A stretch of 33,772 nucleotides of DNA from an uncultured Arenicella sp. (GTDB lineage: Bacteria; Pseudomonadota; Gammaproteobacteria; Arenicellales; Arenicellaceae), in contig CALJJR010000103.1 of NCBI GenBank assembly GCA_937973905.1, positions 1 to 33,772 on the forward strand, given 5' to 3'. Shown piece by piece: positions 16,072-23,665 of this stretch (the stretch's first letter is position 1; each line of letters begins with the position of its first letter). A model generated the notes under the pieces. The model was not told where the DNA came from, did no database searches, and saw only the letters and a program-made list of their open reading frames with translations. A program made the translations under genes and the position numbers.

Positions 16072-17703
16072 GTGTCTAACCAAATTTACGACTACATCAT
16101 TGTTGGCGCTGGTTCGTCAGGTTGTGTCCTCGCAAATCGCTTATCCAGCAATCCAAAGTGTGAGGTGCTCTTGATAGAGGCTGGAGGTAAAGACTCGAAC
16201 CCCTGGCTGCACCTTCCGATTGGCTATTTCAAAACGATGCACGATCCGAAGTTTGATTGGTGTTTTAAGACCGAGCCAGATGCCGGCCTAAACAATCGCA
16301 GCATCGAATGGCCACGCGGCCGTGTATTAGGTGGCTCGAGCGCCCTCAACGGTCTATTGTATGTACGTGGGCAAGCTCAAGATTATGACAATTGGTCCCA
16401 GCTGGGTAATCAAGGTTGGTCCTTCAATGAAGTATTACCCTACTTCAAAAAGTCGGAAAATAACGAGCGAGGAGCGGATGCTTTCCACGCAGTTGGTGGT
16501 GAACTGAACGTGTCTAATATTCGCGTGCACCGTGAGATCTGTGATCGCTTTATCCAAGCTGCAAACCAGGTAGGAATCCCACGCAACGATGACTTTAATG
16601 GCGCAACTCAAGAAGGTGTCGGCTATTTCCAACTCACGATCGACCAGCAAGGGCTTAGATGCAGCTCCGCGAAAGCGTTTTTAGCCGGGGTCAGACATCG
16701 CCGTAATTTGACTGTAATCACCGATATCAAGGCAACATCAATAGAAATATCAGAGCGTGACGGTCGCAAGCAAGCATCAACAATCAAATGCAGGCAAGGC
16801 AACGAAACGCCTTCGTTCACGGCCGATAAAGAAATACTGCTCGCTGCCGGCACCATCGGTTCACCGCAGTTGCTTATGTTGTCTGGCGTGGGTGCCGAAG
16901 AAGAGATGCACCACAATGGCATTGAGCTTAAACATGCCTCGCCTGGCGTCGGGAAAAACCTACAAGATCATTTGCAAATCCGCTCGATCTATCACGTCAA
17001 TCAGCCGATCACGATCAACGATGAGTTACGCAGCCCATTCAGCAAACTCAAAATGGCACTCGAGTACGCATGGTCGAGAACCGGGCCGCTAACCATGGCA
17101 GCTAGCCAAGTTGCGATATTTACTCACGCCGATGAGAACGCAACTAGGCCGGACATTCAATATCATCTACAACCATTGAGCGCTGATAGACCGGCTGACG
17201 GCACACATGACTTTTCCGCGTTTACAGCATCCGTTTGTCAATTGCGCCCGAAAAGCCGCGGCAGAATTACATTGGCCTCCAAAGAATTCGATCAAGCGCC
17301 ATTGATACATCCCAATTACCTCAGTGACGAATTCGATCAGCAGATTGTTATCAAGGCTCTTAAGGTAACGCGCAAAATTGCTGCAGCACCCGCGTTAAGA
17401 AATTTGATTGAAGCAGAATATGAACCAGGCCTGGAAGTGGTGTCAGATGCGGACCTACTCAACTTTGCCAGAGAAAGGGGCACCACCATTTATCACCCGG
17501 TAGGCACTTGTAAAATGGGCCCAGCGTCAGACCCAAATGCCGTTGTTGATGCCAGGCTACGAGTACATGGCATCGATCAATTGAGAGTGGTGGATTGTTC
17601 TATCATGCCAGAAATCATCTCAGGCAATACCAACGCGGCTGCTGTGATGATCGCGGAAAAAGCCGCGGATATGATTATCGAGGACTACCGAGCCGAGCAT
17701 TGA
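16072..17703 (+). CDS. GMC-family FAD oxidoreductase (alcohol/choline dehydrogenase-like)
   Basis: Oxidises a primary alcohol group with FAD. The Rossmann motif YDYIIVGAGSSGCVLANRL opens the protein. The second GMC signature GRVLGGSSALNGLLYVRG follows at about 85-102. The catalytic pair lies near the C-terminus: His in YHPVGTCKMG and Asn in SGNTNAAAVMIAEKAADM. I prefer GTG at 16072, giving MSNQIYDYIIVG, because GGAAAG lies 7 bases upstream and the family starts this way; an ATG at 16057 in the same frame would add five residues but has no Shine-Dalgarno sequence. The product is 543 residues, normal for bacterial members. No betaine-aldehyde dehydrogenase or BetI lies beside it, so naming it choline dehydrogenase would be unsafe. 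It is divergent from the MocR regulator and followed by the ATP-grasp gene. Confidence 0.9.
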   Translation: MSNQIYDYIIVGAGSSGCVLANRLSSNPKCEVLLIEAGGKDSNPWLHLPIGYFKTMHDPKFDWCFKTEPDAGLNNRSIEWPRGRVLGGSSALNGLLYVRGQAQDYDNWSQLGNQGWSFNEVLPYFKKSENNERGADAFHAVGGELNVSNIRVHREICDRFIQAANQVGIPRNDDFNGATQEGVGYFQLTIDQQGLRCSSAKAFLAGVRHRRNLTVITDIKATSIEISERDGRKQASTIKCRQGNETPSFTADKEILLAAGTIGSPQLLMLSGVGAEEEMHHNGIELKHASPGVGKNLQDHLQIRSIYHVNQPITINDELRSPFSKLKMALEYAWSRTGPLTMAASQVAIFTHADENATRPDIQYHLQPLSADRPADGTHDFSAFTASVCQLRPKSRGRITLASKEFDQAPLIHPNYLSDEFDQQIVIKALKVTRKIAAAPALRNLIEAEYEPGLEVVSDADLLNFARERGTTIYHPVGTCKMGPASDPNAVVDARLRVHGIDQLRVVDCSIMPEIISGNTNAAAVMIAEKAADMIIEDYRAEH

Positions 17704-17791
17704 AGCTAGTGTTCTGCTTGCTCAGACCTTTGATTAATTTAGCCGGCAACTCTACAATCCCACGATTGAGCTTCAAACCGTAAAATCCACA

Positions 17792-18826
17792 TTGATAAAA
17801 GAGTATGAATTCTGGAACCCGAGAATTTTCGAGTTTCCATATTACGTCTATCTGGGCGTGCAGTGTCTACTCAAAGGCATGGGGATCAAAACGCTGGCCA
17901 AGGCAAACTACGCGCTGGACCACGGTGAAATCGGCATAGGCTCAAAACTAGAGAGCCAGCTTGCGTTTGATCAGAGTGCATTTTTACCAAGCGCTTTAGT
18001 CAGAGCAGAAAGCAGCAATTCAGAAAAAGAACAACAAATTAGCGCATTTGCTAAAGAACATGGTTTCCCATTAATTCTCAAATCTGATGTGGGCTGTGTC
18101 GGTAAGGGCGTGGCGAAACTAGGCTCTCAGCAAGACATAGATGAGAAGGCTCCACTACTGTTAGGCAATTTCATACTGCAGAAGTTCACGCCCTTCCCCT
18201 ATGAAGCTGGCGTGTTTTATACGCGCCTGCATGGCAAAGCCAAAATAACAGGAATTAATAAAAAGCACTTCCCAACCGTGATTGGCAACGGCGTTGATGA
18301 TCTTGCAACGCTGGCGAGAAAGCACAAACGTTTTACCGATCACTGGAACGCTTTTTTACAAGAGCATGATCTCAGCGAAGTGCTGCCTGAAGGCCAAGAA
18401 AAACGACTTTCATTTATCGGTTCTCACACCTTAGGGTGCAAGTTTACCGATGATGGATACTTGCACACACCGGAGCTGGAAGCAGCAATCTTCAAACTTT
18501 TTGAATCACAACCCGGTTTCAACTTCGGCCGTGTTGATGTAAAAGCCGCAAGTGAAGAGGCGCTAAAACGCGGCGAGTTTGTGGTTATCGAGGTCAACGG
18601 TGTGGCTTCACTACCGACCCATATGTTCGACCCTAAATTCAAGTTGCTGGAAGCTTATAAAATCTTTCTCGCGCATGGGAAATTGCTGGCTCAAATCGCT
18701 CACGAAAACCGCCACCAAGAAATGGACTTACTGAGTTATCGGAAAGCCATCAAACGAGTTGGTGACAATCAGCGAATGTTAAACCGCGTACATCGTAGAT
18801 TGATGGGCTTGCCGGAGGATGGGTGA
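17792..18826 (+). CDS. ATP-grasp family ligase of unknown substrate
   Basis: 344 residues. The N-terminus (YEFWNPRIFEFPYYVYLG) is followed by an ATP-grasp core. Nucleotide-binding parts are FPLILKSDVGCVGKGVAKL (about 91-109) and ILQKFTPFPYEAGVFY (about 128-143). The magnesium-ligand region is EFVVIEVNGVASLPTHMFDP near 271-290. ATP-grasp enzymes join a carboxylate to an amine or thiol through an acyl phosphate. This branch carries a characteristic EFW-x3-F-x3-P N-terminus and I know of no defined substrate for it. The only suitable start is TTG at 17792: the frame has a stop 57 bases upstream and no ATG or GTG between. No Shine-Dalgarno sequence is seen. The end overlaps the ribosome site of the HMGL gene, so the two are translationally coupled. 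Confidence 0.82.
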   Translation: MIKEYEFWNPRIFEFPYYVYLGVQCLLKGMGIKTLAKANYALDHGEIGIGSKLESQLAFDQSAFLPSALVRAESSNSEKEQQISAFAKEHGFPLILKSDVGCVGKGVAKLGSQQDIDEKAPLLLGNFILQKFTPFPYEAGVFYTRLHGKAKITGINKKHFPTVIGNGVDDLATLARKHKRFTDHWNAFLQEHDLSEVLPEGQEKRLSFIGSHTLGCKFTDDGYLHTPELEAAIFKLFESQPGFNFGRVDVKAASEEALKRGEFVVIEVNGVASLPTHMFDPKFKLLEAYKIFLAHGKLLAQIAHENRHQEMDLLSYRKAIKRVGDNQRMLNRVHRRLMGLPEDG

Positions 18827-18827
18827 T

Positions 18828-19733
18828 ATGTCGCGTCGGCCTGCCAGTGTCAAAATCGTTGAAGTTGGCCCCAGAGACGGCCTACAAAATGAAAACCAAC
18901 CCTTAAGCCCGCAGGTCAAAGCGATGTTTATCGACAAACTTGCTGACGCTGGCGTTGCCTATATCGAAGCCGGCAGCTTTGTGAACCCAAAATGGGTGCC
19001 ACAAATGGCCTCTAGCGAGGAAGTGTTCGCCACCATCGCAAGAAAACCTGGCGTTACTTACGCGGCGCTCACTCCAAATATACAGGGTTTTGAAAGAGCT
19101 ATGGATGCCGGGGCTTCAGAGGTTGCTGTGTTTGCGGCGGCGTCTGAGGCGTTCTCAGAGAAGAACATCAATTGCTCGATCGAAGCATCGTTGCAGCGAT
19201 TTGCGCCGCTCATGGAGGCAGCCAATCAACAGCATATTCCAGTACGCGGGTATTTGTCCTGCGTACTGGGCTGTCCGTATGAGGGTGCGGTCGAACCCGG
19301 CCAGGTTGCGGATGTTGCTGCGAAACTTATCGAGCTCGGTTGCTATGAGGTCTCACTTGGCGACACCATCGGCATTGGCACACCAGCCACAGTTGGCCGC
19401 ATGCTGGAAACAGTCGAAGCAAGGATCAAGCTTGATCAAGTTGCAGTCCATTTCCATGACACTTACGGGATGGCCATCGCCAATATTTGTACCGCCCTCG
19501 ATCGTGGCATCGCCGTCGTTGATAGTTCGGTCAGCGGTCTCGGAGGCTGCCCTTATGCAGAAGGTGCTAGCGGCAATGTTGCTACTGAGGACGTAGTTTA
19601 CTTATTAGACGGATTCGGCATTGAGCATGGATTGGACCTTGAGAAGCTAATCGAAGCCGGGGCTTATATTAATGGCGCGCTAGAACGCCGTTCAGGCTCG
19701 AGGGTTGCGCAAGCCAAGAGTAAAGTCCATTAG
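18828..19733 (+). CDS. Hydroxymethylglutaryl-CoA lyase-like enzyme
   Basis: 301-residue DRE-TIM aldolase-type lyase that would split 3-hydroxy-3-methylglutaryl-CoA into acetyl-CoA and acetoacetate, the last step of leucine and some isoprenoid breakdown. The metal and catalytic residues are all visible: VGPRDGLQNE at the N-terminus, HFHDTYGMA for the two metal histidines region, and the active-site cysteine in GLGGCPYAEGASGN. I take ATG 18828 because GGAGG lies 9 bases before it; an ATG at 18819 touches that Shine-Dalgarno sequence. The upstream ATP-grasp gene stops at 18826, one base before this start. No other leucine-pathway genes (mccB, liuC) are present next to it. The acyl-CoA dehydrogenase pair follows after 240 bases. 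Confidence 0.9.
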   Translation: MSRRPASVKIVEVGPRDGLQNENQPLSPQVKAMFIDKLADAGVAYIEAGSFVNPKWVPQMASSEEVFATIARKPGVTYAALTPNIQGFERAMDAGASEVAVFAAASEAFSEKNINCSIEASLQRFAPLMEAANQQHIPVRGYLSCVLGCPYEGAVEPGQVADVAAKLIELGCYEVSLGDTIGIGTPATVGRMLETVEARIKLDQVAVHFHDTYGMAIANICTALDRGIAVVDSSVSGLGGCPYAEGASGNVATEDVVYLLDGFGIEHGLDLEKLIEAGAYINGALERRSGSRVAQAKSKVH

Positions 19734-19973
19734 TCCCGAAGGGGTGGGTAGAGCCTTGATGATCACTCTCTTGCACAACGGCTGCAGCAGGGCCAGGCTA
19801 AGCTCCTTGTCTAAACTCTAGGCTCTGACGAATATTCTGTGGTTGAACTCAGTTTAATCGTTAATTCTGGCGGATGTATTTGCCATGATATTAATTTCTC
19901 AGCGGGGTTCATATAATCCTTGTGAAGTATTGAAACCAATCACGCGCTAGCGTACCGCTCCCAAAAAAATATC
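19734..19973. promoter_or_regulatory. Intergenic region with a candidate -10 element before the acyl-CoA dehydrogenase pair
   Basis: The 240 bases hold no gene. A perfect TATAAT lies at 19912-19917, 56 bases before the ATG at 19974. A TTGCCA at 19880-19885 is too far (26 bases) to be its partner. An 8-base palindrome CGCTAGCG lies near 19945. A short CCC-GAA-GGG hairpin just after the HMGL stop is too weak to be called a terminator. This suggests the dehydrogenase pair has its own promoter. Confidence 0.35.
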
Positions 19974-21104
19974 ATGCTCCAATTTGATTCGGCGTTGCTG
20001 CCGGAGTCCAGCGAGGCTCTCAGGCCTGAAATCAGGCAGTTTCTGCAAGAACACATGCCTTTGGATCGAAGACCAAACTCCGACTTTTTGTCTGGGCATA
20101 ACCCTGAGTTTTCAGAACTACTTGGGAGCCACGGTTATATCTGCATGAACATCCCACGCGAATACGGCGGGGGTGGCCGCAGCTTTTTTGATCGCTATGT
20201 GGTTGCCGAAGAATTGTTGGCGGCGGGCGCGCCTATCACCGCGCATTGGTTTACAGATCGTCAGTTCGCACCTTCATTGATGGATCTGGGCACTGAACAT
20301 CAACGGCAGAAATACCTACCCGACATGTGTGCTGGCAAGTCGTATTTTTCTATTGGCATGAGCGAACCGGGTTCCGGTTCTGATTTAGCGGCGATCAGAA
20401 CAACCGCAACCAAGGTCGACGGCGGTTGGGCTGTCAATGGCACAAAACTATGGACCACTTATGCGCACCGTAATCACTACATGATTGCTTTGGTTCGCAC
20501 GGAGCCGCGCGGCGAAAATAGACATGCTGGAATGTCGCAGCTATTGATTGATTTACAGGACCCGTCAGTTCAAATTCGCCCGATCAAAAATATGGGCGGC
20601 GAAGAAGACTTCAATGAAGTCGTATTCACCGACACCTTTGTTCCAGACTCCGATGTTATCGGTGAACTTGGCAACGGTTGGAATCAGTGCACGGCCGAAT
20701 TGGGTTATGAACGCAGCGGTTCTGAACGGTTTCTATCTACTTTTAGAGTATTCGTAGAATTTTTAAAGTTATTCCAAGAACCACCAAACGATTTGCAAGC
20801 GGCAGCGATCGGCCGCATCACAAGCAATATTATGGCGCTCCGGAGAATGTCGTTATCAGTTGCGAACATGCTCGAAGAAGGAAAAATGCCCACTGTTGAA
20901 GCTGCTTTGGTTAAGGAGCTTGGTAATAATTTTGAAAAAATCATGCCCGAAATTGCACGCCTTGCAGCGCCCTTATCGGCAGATAAGCGCGAATTCAATC
21001 AAACCTACCGTGAGAGTATTTTGCTGTCTCCTTCAACGACGCTACGTGGCGGGACTAGAGAAATTCTACGCGGCGTCATTGCGCGCGGACTGGGGCTGCG
21101 ATAG
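19974..21104 (+). CDS. Acyl-CoA dehydrogenase, catalytic (alpha-like) subunit
   Basis: 376-residue flavoprotein that introduces a 2,3 double bond into an acyl-CoA. The N-terminal helical domain is followed by the FAD-shielding phrase FSIGMSEPGSGSDLAAIRT (about 126-144), WAVNGTKLWTT, and the C-terminal GGTREILRGVIARGLGLR. E363 in that last phrase is at the position of the catalytic base in this branch. The short partner gene 28 bases downstream suggests a heteromeric enzyme like the FadE pairs of steroid or branched side-chain degradation (family knowledge). No Shine-Dalgarno sequence precedes the ATG; the leader is A-rich. The substrate is unknown; a bulky or branched acyl-CoA is plausible by analogy. 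Confidence 0.9.
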   Translation: MLQFDSALLPESSEALRPEIRQFLQEHMPLDRRPNSDFLSGHNPEFSELLGSHGYICMNIPREYGGGGRSFFDRYVVAEELLAAGAPITAHWFTDRQFAPSLMDLGTEHQRQKYLPDMCAGKSYFSIGMSEPGSGSDLAAIRTTATKVDGGWAVNGTKLWTTYAHRNHYMIALVRTEPRGENRHAGMSQLLIDLQDPSVQIRPIKNMGGEEDFNEVVFTDTFVPDSDVIGELGNGWNQCTAELGYERSGSERFLSTFRVFVEFLKLFQEPPNDLQAAAIGRITSNIMALRRMSLSVANMLEEGKMPTVEAALVKELGNNFEKIMPEIARLAAPLSADKREFNQTYRESILLSPSTTLRGGTREILRGVIARGLGLR

Positions 21105-21132
21105 CGCGGCGCGGGCCTGAAGAGACATCACT

Positions 21133-22080
21133 ATGAACGAATTAAGACAAATAATGATCGAGAGTGTAGACAAAATATTCTCTGATCAAATCGATAAAAA
21201 ACTCCTAGACCAAGCAGAAGCTGGCCAATTCCCCACCGATCTTTGGCAAGTGATTTGCGACAACGGTTTCCACCAATTAGCGATGGCGGACAGCGGTGCA
21301 GACCTAGCAGATTCTTTTGCAGTACTGCGTGTTGCAGGCTACCACGCTGCGCCTGTGCCACTTGCCGAAGTATTGCTCGGCAATCGCTGGCTGGCGAACA
21401 CGAATTCTTCAATTGTTTCAATTGGCGAATGGGGTGGCGATCATGCCTTCAATGTGCCTTGGTCGGAGCATGCAGAAAAGTTGCTCGCAGTAGATCGAGA
21501 CAATCGCATTGTTGAGATATCCAAAGAATCATCTGAAGCCGGAAGCAACCTTGCTTTCGAATCTCGTGATCGTATTAACGGCGATATTAAGACTGTCGAA
21601 GTTGCTGAACCCGGGTATGCACTGATGGCTCTGAGCCGCGTCTGTCTTGCGAATGGCGCATTAAATCGAGTGTTAGAGTTGACCATACAATACGTTGGAG
21701 AACGCGAGCAATTTGGTCGCCCAATCGCCAAATTCCAAGCCGTACAGCATAACTTGGCGGTTGCAGCAGCGGAAGTGGCTGCGGCCACGCGCGCCAGCGA
21801 TGGTGCTATGGAGTCAATCGGCGAAGATCGTTTTGAGTTAGAAGTAGCCGCCGCGAAAGGACGAGTTGGCGAGGCAATCACCATAGTTACTGAAATTGTC
21901 CATCAACTGCATGGTGCAATGGGCTTCACGCATGAACATCAATTGCATCACTTTACGCGCCGACTATGGGCATGGCGAGAAGAGTATGGCGATGAAACCT
22001 ATTGGCAAGCCAAACTTGGCCATCACATTCACGCTGTTGGAGCTGATAGGGTATGGGATTTTATTGCCACACCGAAATAG
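21133..22080 (+). CDS. Acyl-CoA dehydrogenase, short partner (beta-like) subunit
   Basis: 315 residues, short for the family (usually about 340-390). The middle beta domain is compact. The C-terminal helical domain is clear: ALSRVCLANGALNRVLELT, YVGEREQFGRPIAKFQAVQH and QLHGAMGFTHEHQLHHFTRR. The arginine of REQFGRPI is the usual FAD-contact residue. The GGT-x-EI catalytic segment seen in the upstream gene is absent. This is the split seen in heteromeric acyl-CoA dehydrogenases where one subunit supplies the base and both frame the FAD. AGAGA lies about 9 bases before the ATG. It ends 20 bases before the convergent thioesterase gene. Confidence 0.88.
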   Translation: MNELRQIMIESVDKIFSDQIDKKLLDQAEAGQFPTDLWQVICDNGFHQLAMADSGADLADSFAVLRVAGYHAAPVPLAEVLLGNRWLANTNSSIVSIGEWGGDHAFNVPWSEHAEKLLAVDRDNRIVEISKESSEAGSNLAFESRDRINGDIKTVEVAEPGYALMALSRVCLANGALNRVLELTIQYVGEREQFGRPIAKFQAVQHNLAVAAAEVAAATRASDGAMESIGEDRFELEVAAAKGRVGEAITIVTEIVHQLHGAMGFTHEHQLHHFTRRLWAWREEYGDETYWQAKLGHHIHAVGADRVWDFIATPK

Positions 22081-22099
22081 CCACGGCGTGAGTAGATTG

Positions 22100-22552
22100 C
22101 TAGCTAACTCCGGCATGGTTCATGACTTGATCAGGCGCTCCGCTTAACAACTTTTCGCGCACTGTGCCGGGAACAGAAACTTTGTTGTAAGTCTTGGAAT
22201 CCAGCATGACATAGACTACATCGATATTTGCAATCGGCGTATTATCGGCGTGACGAACTAAGGACACGCCTAGCGAAATTGAAGTATTACCGATTTTGTT
22301 CGTTGAGACCGATGCAACTAAAACATCATCAGCGCGTGCGGAATTTTTCCACGCAACATTTAAGTTCACCACCTGCATATCCAAACCCTGTTCGAGCAGA
22401 GCCTCATAGCCGCCAAATATCGCGCGAATATATTCGGTAAAGGCGACATCCACATACTCGATATAGCGACCATTAAAGACTACGCCTTGCGGGTCACATT
22501 CCGCATAGCGAACGCGAAATACATACTTAAAAGGATTCGTCATTGAGTCCAT
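22100..22552 (-). CDS. Acyl-CoA thioesterase, 4-hydroxybenzoyl-CoA thioesterase/FadM-like
   Basis: 150-residue single hotdog domain. The family active-site helix entrance is RVRYAECDPQGVVFNGRYIEY at about 13-33 (read as RVRYAECDPQGV then VFNGRYIEY), with the aspartate at D20. Such proteins hydrolyse acyl-CoA to acid and CoA. The ATG at 22552 (MDSMTNPF) and the one at 22543 are both possible. It lies downstream of the PA1024-like flavin gene on the minus strand, with a strong hairpin between them. It converges with the acyl-CoA dehydrogenase pair. The substrate chain cannot be told. Confidence 0.88.
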   Translation of the reverse strand: MDSMTNPFKYVFRVRYAECDPQGVVFNGRYIEYVDVAFTEYIRAIFGGYEALLEQGLDMQVVNLNVAWKNSARADDVLVASVSTNKIGNTSISLGVSLVRHADNTPIANIDVVYVMLDSKTYNKVSVPGTVREKLLSGAPDQVMNHAGVS

Positions 22553-22572
22553 CTCAGGCCAAGAAAGTTAAC

Positions 22573-22602
22573 CGTTGCCCCGTGCGCGAGCCCAGGGCAA
22601 CG
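22573..22602 (-). terminator. GC-rich hairpin, likely terminator after the flavin reductase gene
   Basis: CGTTGCCC at 22573-22580 and GGGCAACG at 22595-22602 form a perfect 8-base stem with a 14-base loop. It lies 8 bases past the stop of the flavin reductase gene and about 20 bases before the thioesterase start. A/T-rich sequence lies on both sides, but the T tract on the minus strand is short and broken. It may end or attenuate transcription into the thioesterase gene. Confidence 0.45.
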
Positions 22603-22610
22603 ATAAAAAA

Positions 22611-23585
22611 CTATGCGCCTACTCTTGCTAAACGCTGCCGAATAATGTCTTCAGCTTCAGTCATAATGCGGCTGATGAGTTCCTGGCAGGTTGGGATGTC
22701 ATTCACCAGACCCGCGACCATGCCACACGACCAAGCACCAATCTCCATATCACCTTCCATCATGATTTTTGGGTATACGCCAGCCACTTCTTCTTTGATG
22801 TCGTCGAACTGAATGTCTTTCCCAAGCGCGGCCTCTTTCTCCAACAAGCGCTGCACTGCATCATTGTTCAGCACCCGCTCGGTGTTGCGCAGAGGTCTCA
22901 TCACTAGGCGGGTATCTAACTCCGACGCCGCAACAATGGCGTGCTTTACATTCTCATGCACTGGCGCTTCTTGGGTCGCAATAAAACGTGTGCCCATATT
23001 CATTCCTTCTGCGCCCAGCGCCATCGCGGCCACCAAACTTCTCGCATCGGCCATGCCACCTGAAGCCACGAACGGAATTTCGAGTTCATCAGCTGCACGC
23101 GGGAGTAAAATGAAGTTGGGGATGTCGTCTTCGCCAGGATGGCCACCACATTCAAACCCATCTACTGAAACAGCGTCGCAACCAATTTGCTGAGCTTTGA
23201 GCGAGTGTCTCACCGAAGTGCACTTATGAATCACTTTGATACCGGCATCTTTCAGATGAGGCAGCACTTCCGCTGGGTTGCGGCCTGCGGTTTCAACAAC
23301 TTTAACACCGCCTTCAATGATCGTTTTTACCAACCCAGGGTAATCCGGTTGCGCCAAAGAAGGCAAAAACGTCAAATTCACACCAAACGGTTTGTCGGTC
23401 ATGTCCTTGCAACGCGCAATTTCATTGGCGAGCTTTTCCGGCGTGCCTTGGGTCAACCCGGTGATAATGCCAAGCCCGCCAGCATTGGATACCGCAGCAG
23501 CCAGTTCAGCAAAGCCTACATAATGCATCCCGCCTTGAATAATCGGGTGTTCAATGCCGAACATCTCGGTAATTTTTGTTTTCAT
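22611..23585 (-). CDS. FMN-dependent reductase of the nitronate monooxygenase family, PA1024-like NADH:quinone reductase type
   Basis: 324-residue TIM-barrel flavoprotein. Automatic tools usually call this family nitronate monooxygenase. The motifs here are IIQGGMHYVGFAELAAAV, NAGGLGIITGLTQ, KPFGVNLTFLP, IKVIHKCTSVRHSLKA, SVDGFECGGHPGEDDIP and NMGTRFIAT. As far as I can recall, they follow the Pseudomonas aeruginosa PA1024 group, which was shown to be an NADH:quinone oxidoreductase rather than a nitronate oxidase. FMN phosphate binding is expected at the GGMADARS and GAEGMNMGTRF loops. The ATG at 23585 starts the protein as the family does. It is transcribed towards the thioesterase gene, with a terminator-like hairpin between. 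Confidence 0.87.
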   Translation of the reverse strand: MKTKITEMFGIEHPIIQGGMHYVGFAELAAAVSNAGGLGIITGLTQGTPEKLANEIARCKDMTDKPFGVNLTFLPSLAQPDYPGLVKTIIEGGVKVVETAGRNPAEVLPHLKDAGIKVIHKCTSVRHSLKAQQIGCDAVSVDGFECGGHPGEDDIPNFILLPRAADELEIPFVASGGMADARSLVAAMALGAEGMNMGTRFIATQEAPVHENVKHAIVAASELDTRLVMRPLRNTERVLNNDAVQRLLEKEAALGKDIQFDDIKEEVAGVYPKIMMEGDMEIGAWSCGMVAGLVNDIPTCQELISRIMTEAEDIIRQRLARVGA

Positions 23586-23665
23586 AGTGATCAGTGTGAT
23601 TGAAAAACGACAGAGAATAGTACTCCGCAGACTTCTTCGCTGCTATCGCGTAGGTGTCAAAGCAG

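Noticed and set aside
16072-17703. Choline dehydrogenase (betA) assignment for the GMC gene
   Set aside because: No betB, betI or betT-like partners are next to it, the divergent regulator is MocR-type, and GMC substrate range is too wide to name from these motifs.
17704-17791. Upstream start for the ATP-grasp gene
   Set aside because: The frame has a TAA at 17735-17737 and no ATG or GTG between it and TTG 17792, and the N-terminus from TTG already fits the family.
19880-19917. TTGCCA and TATAAT as a full promoter
   Set aside because: Spacing is 26 bases, too long for a sigma-70 promoter. Only the TATAAT is kept as a weak candidate.
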